Shown here: in pieces, positions 1 to 6,240 of the stretch
How the letters are laid out: every line of letters starts with the position of its first letter
Position numbering within the stretch: position 1 is the stretch's first letter
DNA from: Betaproteobacteria bacterium
GTDB lineage: Bacteria; Pseudomonadota; Gammaproteobacteria; Burkholderiales; SG8-41
NCBI GenBank assembly: GCA_020028375.1
Contig: JAHZNX010000030.1
Coordinates: 1 to 13,937 of the forward strand
Direction of reading: 5' to 3'
Length of the DNA stretch: 13,937 bases
Program-made: the position numbers and the translations under genes
The notes under the pieces: model-generated
The model's database searches: none
What the model was told of the DNA's origin: nothing
The model's input: the letters and a program-made list of their open reading frames with translations, nothing else

Positions 1-125
1 GCACGCGGCCGACCACTGAAGAGCTGGCGAGGCAGCGGGAGCGCGCGAACCCGTCTCGCGCAAGGGCCACAGGGGTGCGGGAAAGCGCTTGCCGCGTTCT
101 CGCAGTTGGAATAGATTGCGCGGTT

Positions 126-326
126 ATGGAACAACGCTTCGATATTCCGGGACAGGAGTGGATTGCCACCGGTTTGGTTATGCTCGGCCTCTTTACGCTC
201 TACGTGGCGGCCCTCGATCAGGGCTTTCTGCTCTCATGGATACACGGTCCCGCCGCGTTCGACATGAATCTGATTCATGAAGCCCTCCATGACGCGCGCC
301 ATGCGGCGGGCTTTCCCTGCCATTAA
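126..326 (+). CDS. cbtB: CbtB-type cobalt transporter small subunit
   Basis: A 66-residue protein with one membrane helix (about residues 12-31), a D-Q-G motif just after it, and a histidine-rich C-terminus (H51, H55, H59, C65, H66) ending G-F-P-C-H. This layout is the hallmark of CbtB, the small partner of CbtA in a predicted cobalt uptake system usually linked to vitamin B12 synthesis. The terminal histidines probably bind the metal; this is inferred from the family and untested. I chose the ATG at 126 because the protein then has the family length; a GTG at 75 would add 17 unlikely residues. No good Shine-Dalgarno is visible. cbtA follows 42 bases downstream, or 15 if its TTG start is used. 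Confidence 0.85.
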   Translation: MEQRFDIPGQEWIATGLVMLGLFTLYVAALDQGFLLSWIHGPAAFDMNLIHEALHDARHAAGFPCH

Positions 327-368
327 ACTTTTCTCCGCTCATTGCCGTACGCCCACTCGCCGGCCGGT

Positions 369-1127
369 GTGAGGTTCTCACAGGTGGAGACCCAGTCGCT
401 CGCAGCGGTGCTCAAGGCCGCGGTCCTTGCCGGCCTGCTCGGGGGGCTCGTAGCGGCTGGCTTCCATTGGATATTCACCGAGCCGCTCATCGACCGCGCG
501 GTCGAAATAGAGCAGCACGCGCACGGATCACCAGCCGTTTCTCCTGTAGAGCCCGCGGTCAGCCGGCCGGTGCAGAAGCTCGGACTCTTCATCGGGTTTA
601 TTCTCTACGGCAGCGCCTGGGGACTGCTGTTCGGCCTTCTCGCATATGCCATCAGGCCCTGGTTCTCCGAAATCGGCTATGGCAAGCAGGGGTTACTTCT
701 CGCCCTACTCCTGGGCTGGGCGGTGGCGATCTTTCCTTTGTTGAAATATCCCGCCAATCCGCCGGGGGTGGGCGAGTTGGAGACGATCGGATATCGGCAG
801 CAGCTCTTTCTGGGATTTATCGCCCTGTCGTTGGTCGGAACGGTCGTGGCGCTCGCTTTTGAGCGCAGGCTGCGGCGCACCGGCAGACTGGCGCGTGCCG
901 GCGTGATGATCGCCTACGCGGCTTGTCTCGCTATGCTGTACTTGGCCTTTCCGTCGAACCCGGACCCGGTGAGGCTGCCGTCCGACCTGGTCGGTGAATT
1001 TCGCTTCCTGTCGCTCCTCGGCCTGTTAGTTCTCTGGACGGCCATGGGCGGCATGTTCTGGTGGCTGTGCCGGAAAGTTTCCAGGGCCGCTCCGGCAACT
1101 GCGCCGGGATCGTCGCGACCGCGTTGA
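369..1127 (+). CDS. cbtA: CbtA-type cobalt transporter membrane subunit
   Basis: An integral membrane protein of about 252 residues with roughly six helices (near 11-33, 72-94, 107-125, 145-163, 175-193 and 213-235). It has the family signatures T-E-P-L-I-D-R-A after helix 1, and F-P-L-L-K-Y-P-A-N-P-P-G-V-G followed by E-T-I-G-Y-R, which are expected in the cobalt permease CbtA. It works with CbtB just upstream. The start is uncertain: TTG 342, GTG 369 and GTG 384 are all in frame and none has a clear ribosome-binding site. I prefer 369 because CbtA proteins usually begin shortly before helix 1. The last 16 or so codons, after the final helix, overlap the next gene in another frame and may be sequence acquired at a junction. 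Confidence 0.8.
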   Translation: MRFSQVETQSLAAVLKAAVLAGLLGGLVAAGFHWIFTEPLIDRAVEIEQHAHGSPAVSPVEPAVSRPVQKLGLFIGFILYGSAWGLLFGLLAYAIRPWFSEIGYGKQGLLLALLLGWAVAIFPLLKYPANPPGVGELETIGYRQQLFLGFIALSLVGTVVALAFERRLRRTGRLARAGVMIAYAACLAMLYLAFPSNPDPVRLPSDLVGEFRFLSLLGLLVLWTAMGGMFWWLCRKVSRAAPATAPGSSRPR

Positions 1128-1852
1128 AGCTCGGCTACCGCCACATCGACACCGCGTGGAAGTACGGCACCGAGGAGGGCGTGGGCCAGGGCATCCGCGC
1201 CTCGGGCGTGCCGCGGAAAGACATTTTCCTGTGCACCAAGGTTTCGCACGAATACCTGCGTGCCGCCGATTTCGCGCGCTCGGTGGAACAGAGCCTCAAG
1301 CGCCTGCAGACGGATTACGTGGATCTCCTGCACGTGCACTGGCCAAGCACGGACGGAATCCCGCTCTCGGAAACCATGGGCGCGCTGGCGCAGGCGAAAC
1401 GGGCAGGCAAGGCGCGCCACGTCGGCGTCGCCAACTTCAACATCGCGCTGACCGAAGAAGCGATGCGCCTCTGCCCGGAGCCGCTCGTCTCGCTCCAGGC
1501 CGAGTACCACCCCTACCTCGACCAGTCGAAGGTGCTCGCGTTCTGCCGCAAGGCAGAGCTCGTCTTCACCGCCTACTGCCCGCTCGGTCGCGGCCGCCTG
1601 TTCAGGGAGCCGGTGATCGCCGAGATCGCGCGCGCGAAAGGCCGGACCGTCGCGCAGGTCGCGCTGCGCTGGCTGGTGCAGCAGGGCAACATCGCACTGA
1701 TCCCGCGCTCGTCCAACCCGCAGCACATGGCCGAGAGCCTGGATGTCTTCGACTTCACCCTGACCGACGAGGAGATGAAGCGCATCTTCGCGCTCAAGCG
1801 CCCCGACGGCCGCATTGCCAACCCGGCAGGCCGGGCGCCTGCCTGGGACTAG
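1061..1852 (+). CDS. Aldo/keto reductase, 5' end apparently lost
   Basis: A cytosolic NAD(P)H-dependent carbonyl reductase of the aldo/keto reductase family, small single-domain type. Read from GTG 1061 it has 263 residues and the full catalytic tetrad: D30 (H-I-D-T-A), Y35 (K-Y-G-T-E), K60 (C-T-K-V) and H93 (H-V-H-W-P). The late cofactor motif I-P-R-S-S-N is also present. The usual first strand and its G-x-G-T motif are missing; recognisable homology begins at about S6-F7-Q8-G9. The first 67 bases overlap cbtA in another frame and there is no clear ribosome-binding site. The gene may therefore be 5'-truncated by a rearrangement, or joined by an assembly error. The substrate is unknown. The receptor gene follows 24 bases downstream on the same strand. 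Confidence 0.78.
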   Translation: MAVPESFQGRSGNCAGIVATALKLGYRHIDTAWKYGTEEGVGQGIRASGVPRKDIFLCTKVSHEYLRAADFARSVEQSLKRLQTDYVDLLHVHWPSTDGIPLSETMGALAQAKRAGKARHVGVANFNIALTEEAMRLCPEPLVSLQAEYHPYLDQSKVLAFCRKAELVFTAYCPLGRGRLFREPVIAEIARAKGRTVAQVALRWLVQQGNIALIPRSSNPQHMAESLDVFDFTLTDEEMKRIFALKRPDGRIANPAGRAPAWD

Positions 1853-1858
1853 ACTTTC

Positions 1859-1893
1859 AAGGATGAAGGAGGAAGGATGAAGGCAGAAATGAG
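1859..1893 (+). repeat. Degenerate heptamer array AAGGNNG, five units
   Basis: Five consecutive 7-bp units read AAGGATG, AAGGAGG, AAGGATG, AAGGCAG and AAATGAG. The array supplies the Shine-Dalgarno (AGGAGG, 1867-1872) and the start codon (ATG 1877) of the downstream receptor. It also holds a second ATG at 1863 that opens a five-codon mini-reading frame (M-K-E-E-G), whose TGA stop (1878-1880) overlaps the receptor's ATG. The reverse complement of the AAGGCAG unit forms a second array at 1947-1974. Confidence 0.8.
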
Positions 1894-2902
1894 AGCCCGC
1901 ACCAGACAATACACGCTCGCCATCATATCGGCCCACCGTGTGCTACTTCTGCCTTCTGCCTTCTGCCTTCTGACTTTGGGCGCCGCGCAGCAAGCCCAGG
2001 CCCAGGCGTTCCCGTCGAAGAACCTCCAGATGATCGTGCCCTACGCCGCCGGCGGCTCGATCGATCTCTTCTCCCGCGTCATCGCCCAGCGGCTCGGCCA
2101 GGAATGGGGCCGGACCATCGTCGTGGACAACCGTGTCGGCGCGAGCGGCATGATCGGCACCGAGATCTTCATCAAGCTCGAGCCCGACGGCCACGCGCTG
2201 CTCGGCCACACCTCCTCCTACCCCGCCACCGCCTCGGTGCGGGCGAAGCTGCCGTTCGATCCGGCGCGGGCCATCGTCCCGGTAGCGATGATCGCCAAGG
2301 CCCCGATGCTGTTCGCGATCCACCCGTCGGTGCCGGCGAAAAGCGTGAAGGAGCTGATCGCGGTCGCGAAGAAGACCCCGGGAGGCCTCAACTACGGGTC
2401 CTCCGGCGCAGGCGGCAACAATCACTTCTCGGGGGCGCTGTTCGCTTCGGCGGCGGGCATCAAGATGACCCACATCCCGTACAAGAGCATCGCGCCGGCG
2501 GTGACCGCCATCGCCTCCGGGGAGATCGAGATATTGATCGCGAGCGCGGCCGCGCTCTCGCCGCAGATGAAGGCCGGTAGGCTGCGCATCCTCGGCGTGA
2601 CGAGCCTCGAGCCCTCGCCGCTGTTCCCGGACCTGCCGGCGATCGCCAAGTCCGGCGCGCCTGGCTACAGCTACGAGCTGTGGTGGGGCGTGTTTGCGCC
2701 GGCCGGCATCACGGCCGACCGGCTCGCCTTCATCAACGCCGCTATCAACAAGATCCTCGCGAGCGGGGAGATGAAGAAGTTCCTCGCTGCCGAGGGCGCC
2801 GAGCCGTGGCCGCTCAATCCCAAGCAGCTCGACGGCCTGCTCGTACGGGAGATCGAGCGATACCGGAAGGCGGCGAAAATCGCAGGAATCGAGCCGCAAT
2901 GA
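1877..2902 (+). CDS. Bug/TctC-family periplasmic solute-binding receptor
   Basis: A periplasmic receptor of the tripartite tricarboxylate transporter family (TctC or Bug), 341 residues, which binds small carboxylates for uptake. Family motifs run in order: I-V-P-Y-A-A-G-G-S-I-D near 53-63, V-V-D-N-R-V-G-A-S-G-M-I-G after it, then P-D-G-H-A-L-L; the C-terminus carries G-V-F-A-P-A-G-I. The signal peptide has an unusually long basic n-region (1-22), a core at about 23-35 and likely cleavage after A42 or A44. AGGAGG lies 4 bases before ATG 1877; in-frame alternatives are ATG 1889 and GTG 1940. No tctA or tctB is present, as is common for orphan Bug receptors. It follows the aldo/keto reductase and may share its transcript. 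The ligand cannot be told from sequence. Confidence 0.9.
   Translation: MKAEMRARTRQYTLAIISAHRVLLLPSAFCLLTLGAAQQAQAQAFPSKNLQMIVPYAAGGSIDLFSRVIAQRLGQEWGRTIVVDNRVGASGMIGTEIFIKLEPDGHALLGHTSSYPATASVRAKLPFDPARAIVPVAMIAKAPMLFAIHPSVPAKSVKELIAVAKKTPGGLNYGSSGAGGNNHFSGALFASAAGIKMTHIPYKSIAPAVTAIASGEIEILIASAAALSPQMKAGRLRILGVTSLEPSPLFPDLPAIAKSGAPGYSYELWWGVFAPAGITADRLAFINAAINKILASGEMKKFLAAEGAEPWPLNPKQLDGLLVREIERYRKAAKIAGIEPQ
1947..1974. repeat. Heptamer tandem repeat TTCTGCC x4 in signal-peptide codons
   Basis: Three perfect copies of TTCTGCC (1947-1967) are followed by TTCTGAC (1968-1974). The unit is the reverse complement of AAGGCAG from the array at 1859-1893, so the two arrays form an inverted pair about 55 bases apart. 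The repeat encodes residues 24-33, the hydrophobic core of the receptor's signal peptide. Because 7 is not a multiple of 3, gain or loss of a single unit would shift the reading frame. Confidence 0.88.
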
Positions 2903-2933
2903 AGCTGTGACGAGCTAACGCGTCCACCACCCC

Positions 2934-2968
2934 GGCGCTGCGCGCCACCCCTCCTCGGACAGGAGGGG
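2934..2968. repeat. REP-like double hairpin between convergent genes
   Basis: Two adjacent perfect hairpins: GGCGC-TGC-GCGCC (2934-2946), then an 8-bp stem CCCCTCCT/AGGAGGGG with a 5-base loop (2948-2968). They lie between the convergent receptor (+) and YciI-like (-) genes, so they could end transcription from both sides, although no T-tract follows. The overall look (a CACCCC-type lead-in, then a palindrome and a C/G-rich hairpin) resembles intergenic palindromic elements that are repeated through many proteobacterial genomes. Copy number cannot be judged from this window. Confidence 0.6.
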
Positions 2969-3005
2969 AGTCCATCCACGATTCAGGAATCACGGTCCAC
3001 GGCGG

Positions 3006-3308
3006 TCAGGCGCCTTCCGCCGCCCCGGGATTCCACTGCCCCTTGCGCATGCGCGTGATCGTGACGGCGGCGAACACGCCGGCCTTCGTGAACGGATCGC
3101 CGTCCGAGAAGGCCTTGGCCGTCGCGCGGCTGTCCACGTTGACGATGAAGAGGCTCCCGATCGCCTGCGTGCCGTCGTCGTTCTGCGTCGCGCCCGCCAG
3201 CACCAGGATGCCTTTCTGGCTCTGCAGGTAATCGCGGTGGGGCTGCAGGACTTTCTCCCGGATCGGGGCGGTGTTCGACTTGTCGGTGCAGGAAATGGCC
3301 CAGAGCAT
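3006..3308 (-). CDS. YciI-like (YCII domain) protein
   Basis: A 100-residue cytosolic protein with the ferredoxin-like YCII domain. It begins M-L-W-A-I-S-C-T-D-K, has the conserved histidine in P-H-R-D-Y (H24), the A-G-A strand near 38-40, and the conserved D-P-F (D71-F73) before the closing F-A-A-V-T-I strand. The His/Asp pair is the presumed active site of the family; its reaction is largely unknown. The start at 3308 is fixed by GAGGAG eight bases upstream on the minus strand. It diverges from the ketopantoate-reductase-like gene across 133 bases. Proteins of this family are often encoded beside catabolic operons. Confidence 0.85.
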   Translation of the reverse strand: MLWAISCTDKSNTAPIREKVLQPHRDYLQSQKGILVLAGATQNDDGTQAIGSLFIVNVDSRATAKAFSDGDPFTKAGVFAAVTITRMRKGQWNPGAAEGA

Positions 3309-3441
3309 GGTGCGTCTCCTCAATAGGTTGGTCCGGTGCGGCGCCACTGCGCTACGGAGCGCGCAGCAAGGCCAATGATAGTGCATTGCCCCGGCGGTTT
3401 AGAATCCGGCTGAGCGACGACCAACCAGGGGAGTCCAAAGC
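3309..3441. promoter_or_regulatory. Divergent intergenic region with symmetric 8-bp inverted repeat
   Basis: GGTTGGTC at 3326-3333 and its exact reverse complement GACCAACC at 3419-3426 lie almost equally far from the two start codons (17 bases from the YciI-like start, 15 from the ketopantoate-reductase-like start). Each copy therefore sits just upstream of, or touching, a ribosome-binding site. Weak -10-like hexamers are TAGAAT (3400-3405, + strand) and TATCAT (on - strand, 3375-3380); neither has a convincing -35. The region must hold promoters for both genes. Any operator or RNA-level role of the repeat is inference, and chance is possible. Confidence 0.35.
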
Positions 3442-4479
3442 GTGGGCAGGAAAATAGCAGTGCTCGGCGCCGGCGCGATCGGCAGCAGCGTCTCCGCCGA
3501 CCTGACGAAGGCGGGCTACGACATCACGGTCATCGATCAGTGGCCGGCGCAAGTGGAGGCGCTGAAGGCGACCGGGCTCCACATCCAGATGGCGGACGGC
3601 GACGTCAAGGTGCCGATCCGCGCCCTTCACCTGTGCGATCTCGCCTCGGCCAACCTGGAGTTCGACATCGTGTTCCTGGCGGTGAAGTCGTACGACCACC
3701 GCTGGATGGCCGAATTCATCAAGCCTTACCTCAGGAGCGACGGGGTGCTCGTCGGCGTCATGAACGGCATGAACGACGACTCGATCGCCTCCATCGTCGG
3801 CCGCAACCGCACCGTGGGCTGCTGCCTCGAGCTCTCCGCGGAGATCTTCACGCCGGGGCTGGTCCAGCGCAACACCACGCACCAGGGAACCTGGTTCGCG
3901 GTCGGCGAGCTCGACGGCCTTTATACCCCGCGTGTGAAGGAGATCCAGGCGATCCTGTCCCACGTCGCCCGCTGCGACGTCACCGGCAACATCTACGGCA
4001 CGAAGTGGACCAAGCTCGTGGCCAACACCATGACCATGGGGCCGCACGGGCTGCTCGGACTGCGCAACGGCGAGGCGGTCGCTCTTCCCGGCATGGCCGA
4101 CATCGCCATGAGTATCGGCCGCGAGTCGCTCGCGGTCGGCGCCAAGCTCGGCTACCGCGTCGAGCCGATCTTCGGCCTGCGCGCGGACGAGTTCGCGGGC
4201 ACCAGCGACGAGAACCTGGCGACGACCCGCGACGCCCTGATGCGGCACGTGGGGAGCCGCTCGCGCACCGCGCCCATCCACGATCACATCAAGGGCCGCA
4301 AGAGCGAGATGGAGTTCATCACCGGGATCGTGTCGCGCAAGGGAAAGGAGCTCGGCATCCCGACGCCGCTCAACGACGCCGTTCTCGAGATCGATCGCAG
4401 AATAAACAAGGGCGAAATCAGGATGGACGCCTCGAACTTCGATCTGCTGAAGGAGGAAATCGCCGCCGCGACCCGGTAA
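3442..4479 (+). CDS. Ketopantoate reductase (PanE/ApbA) family oxidoreductase
   Basis: A 345-residue NADPH-dependent 2-ketoacid reductase of the PanE/ApbA family. The N-terminal Rossmann fold carries G-A-G-A-I-G (9-14), and the mid-domain has F-L-A-V-K-S. The C-terminal helical domain has K-W-T-K-L-V-A-N (188-195), where K191 and N195 match the catalytic lysine and substrate asparagine of E. coli PanE. K-S-E-M-E-F-I-T-G (287-295) follows, with E289 matching the PanE substrate-binding glutamate. It is about 40 residues longer than true PanE and sits with catabolic genes, so the natural substrate may be another 2-oxoacid rather than ketopantoate. It starts at GTG 3442, preceded by AGGGGAG. It may stand alone: the secreted-protein gene begins 127 bases downstream with its own strong ribosome-binding site. 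Confidence 0.87.
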   Translation: MGRKIAVLGAGAIGSSVSADLTKAGYDITVIDQWPAQVEALKATGLHIQMADGDVKVPIRALHLCDLASANLEFDIVFLAVKSYDHRWMAEFIKPYLRSDGVLVGVMNGMNDDSIASIVGRNRTVGCCLELSAEIFTPGLVQRNTTHQGTWFAVGELDGLYTPRVKEIQAILSHVARCDVTGNIYGTKWTKLVANTMTMGPHGLLGLRNGEAVALPGMADIAMSIGRESLAVGAKLGYRVEPIFGLRADEFAGTSDENLATTRDALMRHVGSRSRTAPIHDHIKGRKSEMEFITGIVSRKGKELGIPTPLNDAVLEIDRRINKGEIRMDASNFDLLKEEIAAATR

Positions 4480-4532
4480 CGGGGCCTCTGCACCGGCCAT
4501 CGCTGCGCCCGTAATGATTCCGGCGGTTCTGG

Positions 4533-4600
4533 TGTATATTTCCCGGAGCGGGGTTACCCGCCGCTCTAACGCCGCACCCATCCACCCATTCTTCCGGAGG
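4533..4600 (+). promoter_or_regulatory. Leader of the secreted-protein gene: possible -10, hairpin, strong SD
   Basis: A TATATT hexamer at 4535-4540 is a possible -10, with no convincing -35. A leader hairpin follows, with GAGCGG (4546-4551) pairing CCGCTC (4561-4566) and an alternative inner stem CGGG/CCCG. The Shine-Dalgarno CCGGAGG (4594-4600) lies 6 bases before ATG 4607 and decides that start over upstream in-frame codons. Confidence 0.35.
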
Positions 4601-4606
4601 ATACCG

Positions 4607-5269
4607 ATGAACAAGACTAGACTTTGCGTGGCCGTATCCGCGGCGCTGCTGGCGCTTGGCCTCGCGGCCGGCGTTCAGGCGCAGCAGTCCGAAATGACGT
4701 TCTTCATCACCAGCGTCGGTTCCGGCAAGGGCGCGGATCTGGGTGGCGTGGCGGGCGCGGACAGGCATTGCCAGTCGCTCGCGGCCGCTGCGGGCGCGGG
4801 CAAGCGCCAGTGGCGGGCCTACCTCAGCATCAGCGCCGCAGGCGGCCAGCCCGCCGTCAATGCGCGTGATCGCATCGGCAAGGGCCCGTGGCACAACGCG
4901 GAAGGGAGGCTCATCGCGCGCAATGTCGCGGAGCTGCACGGAAAAAACAATATCAACCGGATGACCGCGCTGACCGAGAAAGGTGCGCGGGTCAATAACA
5001 GCGCGAGCCCGCCCAACATGCACGACATCCTCACCGGCTCGCAGCCGGACGGCACCGCAGTCGGAGGCGATCCCGCCAAGACGACCTGCGGCAACTGGAC
5101 GATGAGCGGCGAGGGCGCCGCCATCGTCGGGCATCACGACCGTATGGGCCTGCGCGATGACGAGCCCTCCCGTTCGTGGAACGCCTCGCATCCCTCGCGC
5201 GGCTGCAGCCTGGACAACCTGAGGGCTTCGGGCGGCGCGGGTCTGCTCTACTGCTTCGCCGTGAACTGA
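4607..5269 (+). CDS. Secreted endostatin/C-type-lectin-like protein
   Basis: A 220-residue exported protein. It has a clean signal peptide (residues 1-25, cleavage V-Q-A|Q). The mature part opens with F-F-I-T-S-V-G, then a G-x-D-L-G-G-V-x-G-A-D-R-H-C block (42-55), and W-R-A-Y-L-S. It closes with G-N-W-T, G-H-H-D-R, S-W-N-A-S-H, R-G-C-S and G-G-A-G-L-L-Y-C-F-A. The four cysteines C55, C161, C200 and C216 probably form two disulfides. This arrangement recalls bacterial proteins assigned to the endostatin/C-type-lectin-like fold (related to DUF1554). Carbohydrate or surface binding is an inference from the fold. The assignment is from motif memory, so moderate. No partner gene is obvious: the downstream gene is convergent. 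Confidence 0.72.
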   Translation: MNKTRLCVAVSAALLALGLAAGVQAQQSEMTFFITSVGSGKGADLGGVAGADRHCQSLAAAAGAGKRQWRAYLSISAAGGQPAVNARDRIGKGPWHNAEGRLIARNVAELHGKNNINRMTALTEKGARVNNSASPPNMHDILTGSQPDGTAVGGDPAKTTCGNWTMSGEGAAIVGHHDRMGLRDDEPSRSWNASHPSRGCSLDNLRASGGAGLLYCFAVN

Positions 5270-5285
5270 AGTTTACTGAAACGCG

Positions 5286-5314
5286 CCCGGTGCCTGGTTT
5301 ACGCAGGCACCGGG
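5286..5314. terminator. Perfect 10-bp hairpin between convergent genes
   Basis: CCCGGTGCCT (5286-5295) pairs perfectly with AGGCACCGGG (5305-5314) around a 9-base loop. It lies just after the secreted-protein gene (+) and includes the stop codon and last codons of the dioxygenase gene (-), whose TAA sits in the loop and following bases. It is probably a bidirectional terminator. The downstream T-richness is modest on the minus side (GCGTTTC) and absent on the plus side. Confidence 0.6.
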
Positions 5315-6192
5315 ATTCCCTCCTGCTCGCAGGTGTTGGCGACGTCGGTGCACGTCGCGCGCCGCATGTCGCGCACCCAGCGCAGGTCGTCGTAATCGGT
5401 GCCGCGGTGCATCGTGCAGCGGTTATCCCACATGACGAGGTCGCGCTCGCGCCAGCGGTGGGTGTAGACGAAGTGGCGCTGCGTTGCGTGGGCGATCAGC
5501 CTGTCGATCAGCGCGCGGCCCTCCGCCTCCGGCATGCCGTAGATCCTGCCGGCATGGGACGCGACGTAGAGTGACTTCCTGCTGCTCTGCGGGATCGTCC
5601 GCACCAGCACCTGCGGCACCGGCGGGAGCTTGCGCGACTCCTCATCCGTGAAAGTCGCGAACCCGCTGCGCTTGCGCGAGGTGGCGATGCAGTGCTCGGC
5701 GACGAGCCCGCGCAGCGTACGCTTCATGTCCTCCGGCAGCGCATCGTAGGCCGCGCGCTGGTCGGCGAACTCGGTGTGGCCGCCGAGCGGCGCGACGGTG
5801 CGGGAGTAGAGCAGCGAGCACAAACCCGGGAGAAACCGGAACGAGCTGTCCGTGTGCCAGAGCCGGTTGCCGGCCTTGTACATGCGCTGGCGGCTGTCCT
5901 GCGACCAGATTTTCCCGTCCGGATCGAGGTTGGAGATGTCGGCAAACTGGGTGTCGAGCCGGTGCGGCGTCACCTTGGGATCGAGCACGCGGTCACCCTC
6001 GATCGGGCCGAACTGCGCGGCGAACGCGAGGTGCTCGTCGGCGGCGAGCTCCTGTCCCGGGAAGATCAGCACCGCGTACTTCCAGAACGCCGCCTTGATC
6101 GCCTCGATTTCCGCTGGCGATGGCGCGGACAGGTCCACGTCGCCGATCTCGGCGGCAAAGTCCGGCGTGATGGGGGAGATGGCAATGGTCAT
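5299..6192 (-). CDS. TfdA-like Fe(II)/2-oxoglutarate dioxygenase
   Basis: A 297-residue member of the TauD/TfdA family, which couples 2-oxoglutarate decarboxylation to substrate hydroxylation at a non-heme iron. The metal triad is H113, D115 (L-W-H-T-D-S-S-F) and H262 (C-T-M-H-R-G-T). R274 and R278 follow in the V-R-D-M-R-R-A-T segment. As I remember it, this is the numbering in the 2,4-D dioxygenase TfdA, and long stretches also match, for example A-A-Y-D-A-L-P, H-A-T-Q-R-x-F-V-Y and D-L-V-M-W-D-N-R-C. The start at 6192 is set by AGGAGG eight bases upstream. It is the last gene of a probable operon after the lipoprotein (37-base gap). An aryloxyacetate-like or phenylpropenoate substrate is possible; the actual one is unknown. 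Confidence 0.9.
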   Translation of the reverse strand: MTIAISPITPDFAAEIGDVDLSAPSPAEIEAIKAAFWKYAVLIFPGQELAADEHLAFAAQFGPIEGDRVLDPKVTPHRLDTQFADISNLDPDGKIWSQDSRQRMYKAGNRLWHTDSSFRFLPGLCSLLYSRTVAPLGGHTEFADQRAAYDALPEDMKRTLRGLVAEHCIATSRKRSGFATFTDEESRKLPPVPQVLVRTIPQSSRKSLYVASHAGRIYGMPEAEGRALIDRLIAHATQRHFVYTHRWRERDLVMWDNRCTMHRGTDYDDLRWVRDMRRATCTDVANTCEQEGIPVPA

Positions 6193-6220
6193 GGAGCAAG
6201 CCTCCTGCCCGTGTCTCGGT

Positions 6221-6240
6221 CGCGGGATATTATCCCCGCG
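6221..6240. repeat. Small inverted repeat at the lipoprotein stop codon
   Basis: CGCGGGATA (6221-6229) and TATCCCCGCG (6231-6240) are inverted copies with one bulged base. The palindrome covers the stop codon of the lipoprotein gene and lies between it and the ribosome-binding site of the dioxygenase gene. It could stabilise or partly end the upstream message. It has no T-tract, so a terminator call is weak. Confidence 0.4.

Noticed and set aside
1..125. Cobalamin riboswitch upstream of cbtBA
   Set aside because: CACTG-like and GGGAA-like pieces and a 6-bp hairpin (43-48 with 56-61) are present, but the conserved B12-box order is not; any riboswitch would have to lie mostly to the left of the window.
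914..2899. Long open frames on the minus strand opposite the reductase and receptor genes
   Set aside because: They are antisense to clear family members and rich in Arg/Ala/Gly, as expected of shadow frames in GC-rich DNA; the phrase S-H-F-C-L-H-P-S-S-F-I-L is only the reverse reading of the heptamer array.
3352..5191. Two long minus-strand frames opposite the ketopantoate-reductase-like and secreted-protein genes
   Set aside because: Composition is Arg/Asp/Val-biased without motifs, and both plus-strand genes have recognisable family residues and ribosome-binding sites.
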